DNA of 57,642 nucleotides from Mycobacterium sp. GA-2829 (GTDB lineage: Bacteria; Actinomycetota; Actinomycetes; Mycobacteriales; Mycobacteriaceae): contig NZ_LQIT01000037.1 of the NCBI RefSeq assembly GCF_001499965.1, forward strand, positions 1 through 57,642, read 5' to 3'. The position numbers and the translations under genes are program-made. The first letter of the stretch is position 1. Each line of letters starts with the position of its first letter. Shown here in pieces: positions 33,223 through 40,796 of this stretch. The notes below the pieces were generated by a model that was not told the DNA's origin, made no database searches, and saw only the letters and a program-made list of their open reading frames with translations.

Positions 33223-33996
33223 TCAGCGGGCCTTCCACCGCGGGCGCCGTTTGTCGCGCCACGCCGCGATGCCCTCGGCGACGTCCTCGGTGGCCGCGGC
33301 GACCTTGCGCATGGTCTCGCCGAACCGCACGGATTCGATCCACCCCATGTTGGCGGTGCGCCACGCGACCTCCTTGGTCGCCCGCTGCGCCAGCGGTGCG
33401 GCCTCGGTGAGGGTGCGCGCCCAGTTGCGCGCCTCGGCCTGAAGATCCTCGGGTTCGACCAGCCGCCAGACCAGGCCGACCTCCTTGGCGCGCTGTGCGG
33501 TCATCGGTTTCCCGGTGAGCAGCAGCTCCATCGCGTCGGCCCACCGCACACGTTCGGGCAGCCGGATGGCGCCGACGATGGTGGGCATGCCGAGCGACAC
33601 CTCGGGGAACGAGAAGGTGGCCTCGGTGCTGGCGATCACGAAGTCGCAGAACAGGACTCCGGTCACCCCGTAGCCAACGCACGGACCGTGTACGGCGGCG
33701 ATGGTCGGTTTGAACAGCTCCATCCCGCTTTCGAAGCTGTTGATCGTCGGCTTCTCCCAGAAGGTTCCGCCGAAGGTCCCCACCGAACCCTGGCCGTCCT
33801 TGAGATCGCCGCCCGCGCAGAAGACGTCGCCGGTGGCGGTGAGGATGCCGACCAACGCGTCCTCGTCGTCGCGGAACCGGTCCCACGCGGTGTTGAGATC
33901 CTGGCGCAACGTACCGTTGATCGCGTTACGTGCCTCGGGCCGGTTCAGCGTGATGGTGGCGACGTGTTCGTCGAGCTCATAGGTGACTAGAGGCAT
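33223..33996 (-). CDS. Enoyl-CoA hydratase/isomerase family (crotonase) protein
   Basis: 257 residues. Crotonase motifs: LNRPEARNAI, the CoA-binding ATGDVFCAGGDLKD, AAVHGPCVGYGVTGVLFCD for the oxyanion hole, and FSFPEVSLGMPTIVGAIRL. Of the two catalytic Glu residues of classic hydratases, the second (FPEVSLG) is kept but the first position reads Thr (GVTGVL), so the reaction may be isomerisation, another crotonase chemistry or reduced hydration. The C-terminus WRDKRRPRWKAR is usual for mycobacterial EchA proteins. Which EchA number it corresponds to I cannot say. Confidence 0.85.
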   Translation of the reverse strand: MPLVTYELDEHVATITLNRPEARNAINGTLRQDLNTAWDRFRDDEDALVGILTATGDVFCAGGDLKDGQGSVGTFGGTFWEKPTINSFESGMELFKPTIAAVHGPCVGYGVTGVLFCDFVIASTEATFSFPEVSLGMPTIVGAIRLPERVRWADAMELLLTGKPMTAQRAKEVGLVWRLVEPEDLQAEARNWARTLTEAAPLAQRATKEVAWRTANMGWIESVRFGETMRKVAAATEDVAEGIAAWRDKRRPRWKAR

Positions 33997-34015
33997 GCTC
34001 GCACCCTAGTTGCGC

Positions 34016-34378
34016 TCACCCGCCTGCGAGCCACCTGTCCAGGCGACGCCGGTCCCGTTTGGTGGGCCGGCCCGCCCCGCGGTCACGTACCGCCACCGGG
34101 ATCTCGGTCGTTTTGGGCGCCGGCGGGCTCCGGTCCAGGTAGCAGGTCACCGCATCGGCCGCGCCGACCCGCTTCTGGATCACCCGTACCACCTCGACGA
34201 TCCGCGTCCGGTCACCGATGTGGGCGCGTACCTGATCGCCCGGAACCACCGTCGTCGCCGGTTTGGCGGGCCGGTCGTTGACCCGCACGTGCCCACCCCG
34301 GCACGCCGCCGCGGCGTCCGGTCGGGTCTTGGTGAGCCGAACGGCCCACAGCCACCGGTCTATTCGGGTCGATTCCAT
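34016..34378 (-). CDS. S4-domain RNA-binding protein, HslR/Hsp15-like
   Basis: 120 residues. The S4 domain is at the N-terminus (RIDRWLWAVRLTKTRPDAAAACRGGHVRVNDRPAKPATTVVPGDQV); the C-terminal tail is very basic (GRPTKRDRRRLDRWL). In E. coli the homologue rescues stalled 50S subunits carrying peptidyl-tRNA after heat stress. The stop of the upstream aldo/keto reductase gene is only nine bases before its ATG, so the two are probably co-transcribed. Confidence 0.9.
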   Translation of the reverse strand: MESTRIDRWLWAVRLTKTRPDAAAACRGGHVRVNDRPAKPATTVVPGDQVRAHIGDRTRIVEVVRVIQKRVGAADAVTCYLDRSPPAPKTTEIPVAVRDRGAGRPTKRDRRRLDRWLAGG

Positions 34379-34387
34379 ACCGGCTCG

Positions 34388-35458
34388 CTACACGTCGGAG
34401 CTCGTGCGCCACAGGTCGATACCGGAATCGGTTGCGTACCGGTCGATCTCGGCGAGCTCCTCCGCGCTGAACTCCAGGTTGTCCAGGGCGCCGAGGTTCT
34501 CCTCGAGCTGCGCGACGCTCGACGCGCCGACCAGCGTGGAGGCGACGGTGGGTTCGCGCAACACCCACGCCAGCGCCAGCTGGGCCAGTGTCTGGCCGCG
34601 CCGTTCGGCGACGCCCGCGAGGCCGCGCAGCTGTTCGCGCACCTGCTCGGTGACCAGGTCGTCGTCGAACGACGGGCGTGCGGTGGCGCGGTCGATGTCG
34701 GCCGGCGGCGCCTGCAGGTAGCGGTCGGTGAGCAGCCCCTGGGCCAGCGCGGTGAACGCGATCGCGCCCATCCCGGCGTTGCCCAGTTCGGTGGTGAGGT
34801 CACCTTCGATCCACCGGTTCAGCAGCGAGTACGACGGCTGGTGGATCACCAGCGGGGTGCCCAGCCGTTTCGCGATCGCCGCGGCCTCGGCGGTCTTGGC
34901 CGCCGAGTACGACGACACCCCGACGTAGCGGGCCTTACCGGTGCGCACCGCGGTGTCGAGCGCGCCGATCGTCTCCTCGAGCGGGGTGTTGGGGTCGATG
35001 CGGTGGGAGTAGAAGATGTCGACGTAGTCGAGCCCGAGCCGGTCCAGGGATTCGTCGAGGCTGGCCAGCAGGTAGGCCCGGCCGCCGAGCTGGCCGTACG
35101 GGCCCGGCCACATGTCCCAGCCCGCCTTGGTGGAGATGATGAGTTCGTTGCGGTACGGCTTGAAATCCCGCCGCAGCATGCGGCCGAAGTTCTCCTCCGC
35201 CGACCCGTAGGGCGGGCCGTAGTTGTTGGCGAGGTCGAAGTGCGTGATCCCACGGTCGAAGGCGTAGCGCAGCACCTCACGCTGTACGTCGAACGGCCGG
35301 TTGTCGCCGAAGTTGTACCAGAGTCCGAGCGAGATGGCGGGCAGCAGCAGCCCCGAGGTCCCCACCCGGCGGTACGGCATGGAGTCGTAGCGCTCTCGTT
35401 TGGCCACCCAGGGGTCGTGGGAGAAGGGGACGTCACCTATCAGCAGGTTCTCGGACAT
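34388..35458 (-). CDS. Aldo/keto reductase (YghZ-like)
   Basis: 356 residues with the AKR tetrad: Asp in HFDLANNYG (with the Tyr), Lys in ISTKAGWDMW and His in IFYSHRIDP. The WDMWPGPYG segment is typical of the YghZ/Gpr group, which reduces methylglyoxal and related aldehydes using NADPH. ATG 35458 is set by a TACGAT box; the frame stays open far upstream through the neighbouring flavoprotein gene in another reading frame. The HslR-like gene follows directly. Confidence 0.9.
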   Translation of the reverse strand: MSENLLIGDVPFSHDPWVAKRERYDSMPYRRVGTSGLLLPAISLGLWYNFGDNRPFDVQREVLRYAFDRGITHFDLANNYGPPYGSAEENFGRMLRRDFKPYRNELIISTKAGWDMWPGPYGQLGGRAYLLASLDESLDRLGLDYVDIFYSHRIDPNTPLEETIGALDTAVRTGKARYVGVSSYSAAKTAEAAAIAKRLGTPLVIHQPSYSLLNRWIEGDLTTELGNAGMGAIAFTALAQGLLTDRYLQAPPADIDRATARPSFDDDLVTEQVREQLRGLAGVAERRGQTLAQLALAWVLREPTVASTLVGASSVAQLEENLGALDNLEFSAEELAEIDRYATDSGIDLWRTSSDV

Positions 35459-35465
35459 GTCCGCA

Positions 35466-35471
35466 ATCGTA
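35466..35471 (-). promoter_or_regulatory. -10 box TACGAT for leaderless aldo/keto reductase gene
   Basis: TACGAT on the minus strand ends seven bases before ATG 35458. It separates the aldo/keto reductase gene transcriptionally from the upstream monooxygenase gene and decides its start. Confidence 0.55.
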
Positions 35472-35487
35472 GTGACGCGGCGTCGGA

Positions 35488-36912
35488 TCAGGCCGCGGCG
35501 CCGAACCACGTCGGCAGGTGAGCGCTCAGATCGTCCTGATCGGAACCGGTCCACGACACGTGCCCGTCCGGCCGCAGCAGGATCGCGGGGACATCGAGGG
35601 CGTCGCTGGTGTCGACGACGTGGTCCACCCGGTCCTGCCATCCGGTCACCGAGAGCCTGCCGGTCTGGTCGAGCAGTAGGCCACGGCCGCCCCGCATCGA
35701 CTCGTAGAGCCGCCGTCCCGTCAGCGGCAGGTCGCGCATACGGCGACCCAGCAGCGGGTGGCCCGTGCCCATGTCGTAGCCTATGCCGATCGCGGTGGTC
35801 TTCTCGATCAGGGCGCGGGTGACGTCCTCGATGTCCATCAGCTCGGCCAGCAGCCGGCACACCGCCTGCGGTCCCGGTTGCCTGCTCAGCAGGTGCATCT
35901 GCGCCCGCGTGGCGGTCAGGACGTCGGCGGCCACCGGGTGCCTTTCGCTGTGGTAGCTGTCGAGCAGTCCACCCGGCGCCCAACCGTCGATCACCGCGGC
36001 CAGCTTCCATCCGAGGTTGACCGCATCCTGGATGCCGAGGTTGAGACCCTGTCCGCCGGTCGGCGGGTGCACGTGCGCGGCGTCCCCGGCGAGCAGTACG
36101 CGCCCGACTCGGTAGCGGTCCGCCTGCCGGGTGGCGTCGCCGAACCGGGACAGCCATCGGGGTGAGTGCGCCCCGAAGTCGGTACCCGCCGTGGCGCGCA
36201 GCCGCTCCCGAAACCCCGCCAATGTGACTGGTGCCGAACGATTCTCGGTGACCCCGTCGGCGGGGGCCATCACCCGGTACCACCCGTCGCCGATGGGCAT
36301 CGCCCCGAACAGTGATTCGCTGCGGCGGACATCGCTGACGACGGCGGCGATGGTGTCCGGATCCGCGCTCAGCGCCATCTCCCCGAGCAGCGTCTCCACC
36401 GTGCTGGGCTCGCCGGGGAATCCGACGCCGATCAGTGCGCGGACGGTGCTGCGCCCGCCGTCGCATCCGACGAGGTAGCGCGACCGGATCCGGCTGCCGT
36501 CGGCGAGTTCCGCGGTCACCCCGTCGGCATCCTGGCTCAGCGCGACGAGCGCCTCGCCGCGCCGGATCTCGGTGCCGAGTTCGGCGGCGCGTTCGGTGAG
36601 CAGGCGGTCGGTGACGGGTTGGGGGATGCCGAGGATGTAGCCGTGCGCGGTGTCGAGTCCGTTCGGCGGCGGTTTGACGACGCCCGCGAAGGAGCCGTGC
36701 AGCGGATGCTTGATGCCCTGCGCCAGGAACCGGTCCAGTAGGCCCCGCTGATCCATGATCTCGATGCTGCGCACGTGCAGCCCGAGTGAGCGCACGTGCG
36801 GTGCCGGTTCGGCGTCACGCTCCACGGCCACCACCTGTACCCCGTGCAGTCGAAGCTCCGCCGCCAGCATCATCCCGGTGGGTCCGCCACCGACGATCGT
36901 CACGTCGTACAT
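35488..36912 (-). CDS. rox: Rifampicin monooxygenase-type FAD enzyme (Rox)
   Basis: 474 residues, a class A flavoprotein hydroxylase. FAD motifs are GGGPTGMMLAAELRLHG at the N-terminus, the DG fingerprint YLVGCDGGRSTVRAL, and RVLLAGDAAHVHPPTGGQG. Long stretches, such as AGTDFGAHSPRWLSRFGD, LLDSYHSERHPVAADVL and the C-terminal HLPTWFGAA, agree closely with my recollection of the Nocardia/Streptomyces rifampicin monooxygenase, which inactivates rifamycins by hydroxylating and opening the ansa bridge. A near-perfect rifamycin-associated element lies about 80 bases upstream, strongly supporting a drug-inducible resistance role. ATG 36912 is preceded by AGGTGAG. Confidence 0.86.
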   Translation of the reverse strand: MYDVTIVGGGPTGMMLAAELRLHGVQVVAVERDAEPAPHVRSLGLHVRSIEIMDQRGLLDRFLAQGIKHPLHGSFAGVVKPPPNGLDTAHGYILGIPQPVTDRLLTERAAELGTEIRRGEALVALSQDADGVTAELADGSRIRSRYLVGCDGGRSTVRALIGVGFPGEPSTVETLLGEMALSADPDTIAAVVSDVRRSESLFGAMPIGDGWYRVMAPADGVTENRSAPVTLAGFRERLRATAGTDFGAHSPRWLSRFGDATRQADRYRVGRVLLAGDAAHVHPPTGGQGLNLGIQDAVNLGWKLAAVIDGWAPGGLLDSYHSERHPVAADVLTATRAQMHLLSRQPGPQAVCRLLAELMDIEDVTRALIEKTTAIGIGYDMGTGHPLLGRRMRDLPLTGRRLYESMRGGRGLLLDQTGRLSVTGWQDRVDHVVDTSDALDVPAILLRPDGHVSWTGSDQDDLSAHLPTWFGAAA

Positions 36913-36977
36913 CCGCTCACCTGTCTCTCGTGCCGCGAAAAGGCCACCAGATCAGCCACTTTCGCCGTGGTCGGACG

Positions 36978-37008
36978 ATTGTGGGGGATGACCGGGGTCT
37001 TGCCGCAA
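36978..37008 (-). promoter_or_regulatory. Putative rox promoter overlapping the RAE
   Basis: On the minus strand TTGCGG (37008-37003, inside the RAE) and CACAAT (36983-36978) are 19 bases apart. This would place a transcription start near 36970 and give a leader of about 60 nt before the ATG at 36912. Confidence 0.45.
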
Positions 37009-37013
37009 GCCCC
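36995..37013 (-). promoter_or_regulatory. Rifamycin-associated element (RAE)
   Basis: The minus strand reads GGGGCTTGCGGCAAGACCC. The consensus I recall for the actinobacterial RAE is GGGGCTTGCGGCAAGGCCC, so 18 of 19 bases agree and the inverted-repeat character is kept. RAE sites lie upstream of rifamycin-induced resistance genes (rox, rph, arr, helR). This one lies 82 bases before the monooxygenase start. Confidence 0.85.
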
Positions 37014-37051
37014 GGGGTGCGCGCTACAGTGAGAGTGGGACGGCGAGGGTC

Positions 37052-37903
37052 TCAGCCCGGCACATCCATCCGCTGAGTTCCGATCACCGACAACAGCCGC
37101 AGCGCCTGCTCCGACGGCGAACCCGGTTCGGCGGTGTAGATCACCAGACGCTGATCGCGGTCGGCGATGTCGAGGGCGTCGCAGTTCACCGACACCGGAC
37201 CCACGGCGGGGTGATCGAACGTCTTGCACAACACCGGCCGGGTGACGACGTCGCGACCATCCCATAGAGTCGCGAATTCCTGACTGCCCGAACGTAGTTC
37301 GTCGATCAACGCGATGGTCTGCGGGTCATCCGGATAGCGGGCGGCGCTGGCGCGCAGATGCAGGGCGCAGGTCCGTGCGAACTCGTCGGCGTCCGAGACC
37401 CCGTAGAGCCGACGGCCGTCGACGGCAGGCCCGAGGAACGCCCGGCGAGCCAGGTTGCGGTCGCGCACCGGCAGGGCGGAAAAGTCCTCCATCAGCGCGC
37501 AGGCGAGATCGTTCCAGGCGAGCACCTCGTAGGTCGCGGAGACGACGATCGCCGCGGCCTGCGGTAAGCGGTCGATCAGTTCGAGGATGCTCTGGCGCAC
37601 CGTGCGCGGTGGACCCGGCGGACCGGCCGGGGCGACGCCGGCCAACCGGTACAGGTAGGCGTCCTCGGCGTCGGACAGCCGCAACGCCCGGGACAGACCC
37701 CCGACGACCTCACGGGACGGGTGCGGGGCGCGGCCCTGTTCGAGGCGCGTGTAGTACTCGGTCGAGATATACGCGAGCTGGGCCACTTCGTCGCGGCGCA
37801 GACCTGGGGTGCGTCGGCGGCTGCCGCGCGGGAGCCCCACATCCGTGGGGTCGATGCGCTCCCGCCTGCTGCGGAGGAACGCCCCGAGTTCCTGTTTCTG
37901 CAC
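37052..37903 (-). CDS. MmyB-type HTH transcriptional regulator
   Basis: 283 residues from GTG 37903 (VQKQELGAFLRSRRERIDP). The N-terminal XRE-type HTH contains TPGLRRDEVAQLAYISTEYYTRLEQGRAPHPS, and the C-terminal part is the MmyB-like ligand-binding PAS-type domain (YEVLAWNDLACALMEDF, and FDHPAVGPVSVNCDALDIADRDQRLVIYTAEPG near the end). These regulators are often found facing a short-chain dehydrogenase gene, exactly as here. A 21-bp palindrome at 37947-37967 between the two genes is the likely binding site. Its own stop lies about 40 bases from the RAE of rox, but the rox promoter looks independent. Confidence 0.88.
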   Translation of the reverse strand: MQKQELGAFLRSRRERIDPTDVGLPRGSRRRTPGLRRDEVAQLAYISTEYYTRLEQGRAPHPSREVVGGLSRALRLSDAEDAYLYRLAGVAPAGPPGPPRTVRQSILELIDRLPQAAAIVVSATYEVLAWNDLACALMEDFSALPVRDRNLARRAFLGPAVDGRRLYGVSDADEFARTCALHLRASAARYPDDPQTIALIDELRSGSQEFATLWDGRDVVTRPVLCKTFDHPAVGPVSVNCDALDIADRDQRLVIYTAEPGSPSEQALRLLSVIGTQRMDVPG

Positions 37904-37946
37904 ACCCCCATTCTGCGTGCGCCTTCGCCGCACCGCCCACCGCAAG

Positions 37947-37967
37947 CCAGGTACTGCCGATACCTGG
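37947..37967. promoter_or_regulatory. Operator palindrome CCAGGTA-N7-TACCTGG
   Basis: Perfect seven-base arms with a seven-base spacer (21 bp), in the 97-bp space between the divergent MmyB-type regulator and SDR genes. Size and position fit a dimer site controlling both promoters. Confidence 0.7.
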
Positions 37968-38000
37968 ATAAGTCGCGAAGCCGTCACCACGCTCGACGAC

Positions 38001-38777
38001 ATGGACAACGCAGAGAAGACAGGGCTGCTGGCCGACAAGGTCGCATTCATCACCGGAGCGGGACGCGGCATCGGTGCGGCGGCGGCACGACTGTTCGCGC
38101 ACGAAGGCGCGGCGGTGCTGCTCGCCGCGCGCACCGAGGACGAACTCGCCACGGTCGCCGACGAGATCACCGCCGACGGCGGCGCCGCGGCGTACGCGGT
38201 GTGCGATCTGGCCGACGGCGACAGCGTGCGCGCCGCGGTCGCCAGGACGGTCGAGGTGTTCGGCCGGCTCGACGTCGCGTTCAACAACGGCGCGACGATC
38301 GTGCCGCCGGGCCCGCTCGACCAGGTCAGCGAGGCCGATTTCGACCGCGTCTACGACGTCAACCTCAAGGGGGTCTTCCTGGCGATGAGCGCCGAGGTGG
38401 CCGCGATCCGGGCCACCGCGGGCTCCGGCGCGATCGTCAACACCTCCAGCGTCGGCAGGCTCAAAGGCAATCCGGAGCTCCCGGCCTACGGCGCGATGAA
38501 GCGCGCGGTCAACAGCCTGACCGAATCCGCGGCCGTCACCTACGGTCCGGAGAACATCCGGGTCAATGCGATCACCCCGGGCACCACGCTGACCGAGATG
38601 ATCCGGGAATGGGAGCGGGCGACACCGGGCGTCATCGACCGGCTGGTCGCGGACTGTCCACTCGGACGCGCCGCCGACCCCCGCGAGGTCGCCGAAGCCG
38701 CGGCCTGGCTGCTGAGCGAACGCGCCTCATACATCACCGGCGCGGTGCTGCGGGTCGACGGCGGCACTGCGGTGTGA
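38001..38777 (+). CDS. Short-chain dehydrogenase/reductase, target of MmyB-type regulator
   Basis: 258 residues. Classical SDR: ITGAGRGIGAAAARLF for the nucleotide, NNGATIVP in place of NNAG, Ser in NTSSVGRLKG, and the catalytic Tyr and Lys in AYGAMKRAV. The end YITGAVLRVDGG is standard. Cofactor preference and substrate are not clear. ATG 38001 begins MDNAEKTGLLADKVAF; the frame is open further upstream but into the operator. It is divergent from the MmyB-type gene across the 21-bp palindrome and ends before a strong hairpin. Confidence 0.88.
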   Translation: MDNAEKTGLLADKVAFITGAGRGIGAAAARLFAHEGAAVLLAARTEDELATVADEITADGGAAAYAVCDLADGDSVRAAVARTVEVFGRLDVAFNNGATIVPPGPLDQVSEADFDRVYDVNLKGVFLAMSAEVAAIRATAGSGAIVNTSSVGRLKGNPELPAYGAMKRAVNSLTESAAVTYGPENIRVNAITPGTTLTEMIREWERATPGVIDRLVADCPLGRAADPREVAEAAAWLLSERASYITGAVLRVDGGTAV

Positions 38778-38791
38778 CCTCGTCGAAGCCG

Positions 38792-38828
38792 ACTCGGCCA
38801 CCGCAGGATTCACCTGCGGTGGCCGAGT
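38792..38828. terminator. Bidirectional hairpin, 16-bp perfect stem
   Basis: Stem arms 38792-38807 and 38813-38828 with loop ATTCA, placed between the convergent SDR and secreted-protein genes (15 and 16 bases from their stops). GC-rich, no long T-tract, probably ends both transcripts. Confidence 0.75.
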
Positions 38829-38844
38829 GTTTGTCGTGCTCGCG

Positions 38845-39183
38845 TCAGAAGGTCGGCACGAAGACGCCGTTGAGCCAGACGCCCCAGTGCTGCCAACCCT
38901 CATCCCAGACCTGCTGGTTGCCGTTGGCCCACGCCGGTGCGACCGGCTGCGGCGGCGCCCATGCCGGAGCGGTGCCCGGGTTCGGGCCCGCGGGCGGAGC
39001 CGGCGGGGGAGCGGGCTGACCCGGTGCCGGCGCCCACGCTGCGGGGGCGGCCGGTGCGGCGGCGTCACCTGGTGCCGGTGGCGGCGGAACCGGCTCGGCG
39101 CTGGCGGTGGCCGCGGCGAACCCCATACCGGCCATCACACCGCCGGCGACTGCGGCTCCGCTGATCATCTTCCTCAACCTCAT
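38845..39183 (-). CDS. Secreted Pro/Ala-rich protein
   Basis: 112 residues. Signal peptide MRLRKMISGAAVAGGVMAGMGF with a likely cut after ASA. The middle is a repetitive Pro/Ala stretch (PPPPAPGD, APAPGQPAPPPAPP), and the end is Trp-rich (VWDEGWQHWGVWLNGVFVPTF), which may be a small folded or membrane-contacting motif. GGAGGGAG before ATG 39183 is a strong ribosome-binding site. No function recognised; such small exported Pro-rich proteins are common in mycobacteria. Confidence 0.7.
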   Translation of the reverse strand: MRLRKMISGAAVAGGVMAGMGFAAATASAEPVPPPPAPGDAAAPAAPAAWAPAPGQPAPPPAPPAGPNPGTAPAWAPPQPVAPAWANGNQQVWDEGWQHWGVWLNGVFVPTF

Positions 39184-39289
39184 CGCGTGACTCCCTCCTT
39201 TGTCGTGTCATCCCGTAATCGGTACGAGGCCTTCGTCATTGACCAACGCGGGGCAGGTAAACCCTGATGTGGCCCACGACATGGCCGGC

Positions 39290-40714
39290 TCAGCGGGCGA
39301 ACCCGGCCGGGCTGAACTCCCCGTCGGCGAGTTTGCCCTCGATCTCCTCGAGGCTGCGCCCGGTCAGATCCGGCATGCGGAAGAAGACGAACAGCCAGGC
39401 CGCCACGTTGAACGCGGCGTACAACCACATCGACGGACCGACCCCGATCGCGGTGATCAACGACAGCAGCGTGAGCGTGATCAGCAGGTTGGTGCCCCAC
39501 AGCGCCGCGGACTGGACGGCGGTACCCGCGGGCCGCACGGCCAGCGGGTAGGTCTCCGAACCGGTCAGCCACCCCATCAGCTGCAACCCGCCGGCATTGA
39601 ACAGCATGAACACCACCAGACAGGCGATGATGAACGGCATGGAGTCCCGGCCGCTGTTGCCGGTGACGAACAGCAACCCCAGGACGAACAGGCTCAGCGC
39701 GGCGCCCGGGATCATGATCAGCGTCAGTCGGCGCCGCCCGACCCGGTCGATGATCGAGAGCCCGACCAGTTGCGCCACCAGATACGCGACACCGAGCGCG
39801 ACCGAGACCTGCAGCGCGACCGACGTGTCGAAACCGTTGTCGGTCAGGATCGTCGGGGAGTAGTAGATGATCATCTCGATACCGCTGAGCTGGGTGAAGA
39901 TCGCGATCCCGCAGCCGAGGATCAAGGCCGGACGCACCCATGCCGCACGCAGACCGGACCAGCCTCTGGTGCCGGCGTTGCGTTCGGCGCGCACCAGGTC
40001 GGCGGTCTCGTCCAGTTCGGTGCCGACGTCGTAGCTCGACGGCCGCACCCGCTCGAGCACCTCGCGCGCGGCGACCGCGTCGACGTTCTTGACCAGCCAG
40101 CGCGGGCTCTCGGGCAACCGCAGCATCAGGCCGAGCATGATCGACGCCGGGATCGCGGCGGCACCGATCGACCAGCGCCAGTCGATGGACTCCGAGGCGC
40201 CGACGATCGTGGCGATGACGATCCCGACACCGATCGCGATCTGAAAGCACAGCACCAGCCGGCCGCGGTACTTCGGCGGCGCGAGTTCGGCGACGTACAT
40301 GGGGGCGGTCTGGGTCGCGCCGCCGACGGCGAAGCCGAGCACGAGCCGGCCCAGCGACAGCAGCACGGGATTGGGCGCCAGTGCGCACCACACCGCCCCG
40401 ACGGCGAAGACGACCGCGAGCAGGACCAGCGTGCCCTTGCGGCCGCGACTGTCCGACAACCGGCTGCAGGTCAGCGCGCCGATCACCGCGCCGAGCAGGA
40501 TGCTGGCGGCGATCACCTGCTTCCACAGCTCCTCGATCCCGAAGTCGTCGGTGATCTGCAGCAGCGCCCCGGAGATGATGCCGGTGTCGTAGCCGTACAA
40601 CATGCCCGAGATCGCCGACACCAGCGCCACGATGACGACCGAGCCGGTGAGTTGGCCGGAGCCGCCGCGCCGTCGCTCGGGGGCTTCCGACGACACGCTG
40701 TCCAAGGATGTCAC
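39290..40714 (-). CDS. Sugar porter, major facilitator superfamily
   Basis: 474 residues with twelve membrane helices. Sugar-porter marks: GYDTGIISGALL in helix 1, DSRGRKGTLVL between helices 2 and 3, PKYRGRLV after helix 4, PESPRWLVK at the end of helix 6, IDRVGRRRLT in the matching C-terminal loop, and the closing PDLTGRSLEEIE. It is probably a proton-linked importer of a hexose, pentose or polyol. GTG 40714 is preceded by AAAGGGA. No sugar-metabolism gene lies next to it. Confidence 0.9.
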   Translation of the reverse strand: MTSLDSVSSEAPERRRGGSGQLTGSVVIVALVSAISGMLYGYDTGIISGALLQITDDFGIEELWKQVIAASILLGAVIGALTCSRLSDSRGRKGTLVLLAVVFAVGAVWCALAPNPVLLSLGRLVLGFAVGGATQTAPMYVAELAPPKYRGRLVLCFQIAIGVGIVIATIVGASESIDWRWSIGAAAIPASIMLGLMLRLPESPRWLVKNVDAVAAREVLERVRPSSYDVGTELDETADLVRAERNAGTRGWSGLRAAWVRPALILGCGIAIFTQLSGIEMIIYYSPTILTDNGFDTSVALQVSVALGVAYLVAQLVGLSIIDRVGRRRLTLIMIPGAALSLFVLGLLFVTGNSGRDSMPFIIACLVVFMLFNAGGLQLMGWLTGSETYPLAVRPAGTAVQSAALWGTNLLITLTLLSLITAIGVGPSMWLYAAFNVAAWLFVFFRMPDLTGRSLEEIEGKLADGEFSPAGFAR

Positions 40715-40796
40715 GGGCGGTCCCTTTCATCGCGGCGCGTTGGCAACGTCGCGCGGTTACCCACAGCAACGCCCCGGCAATCGCAGGACGACCCGG

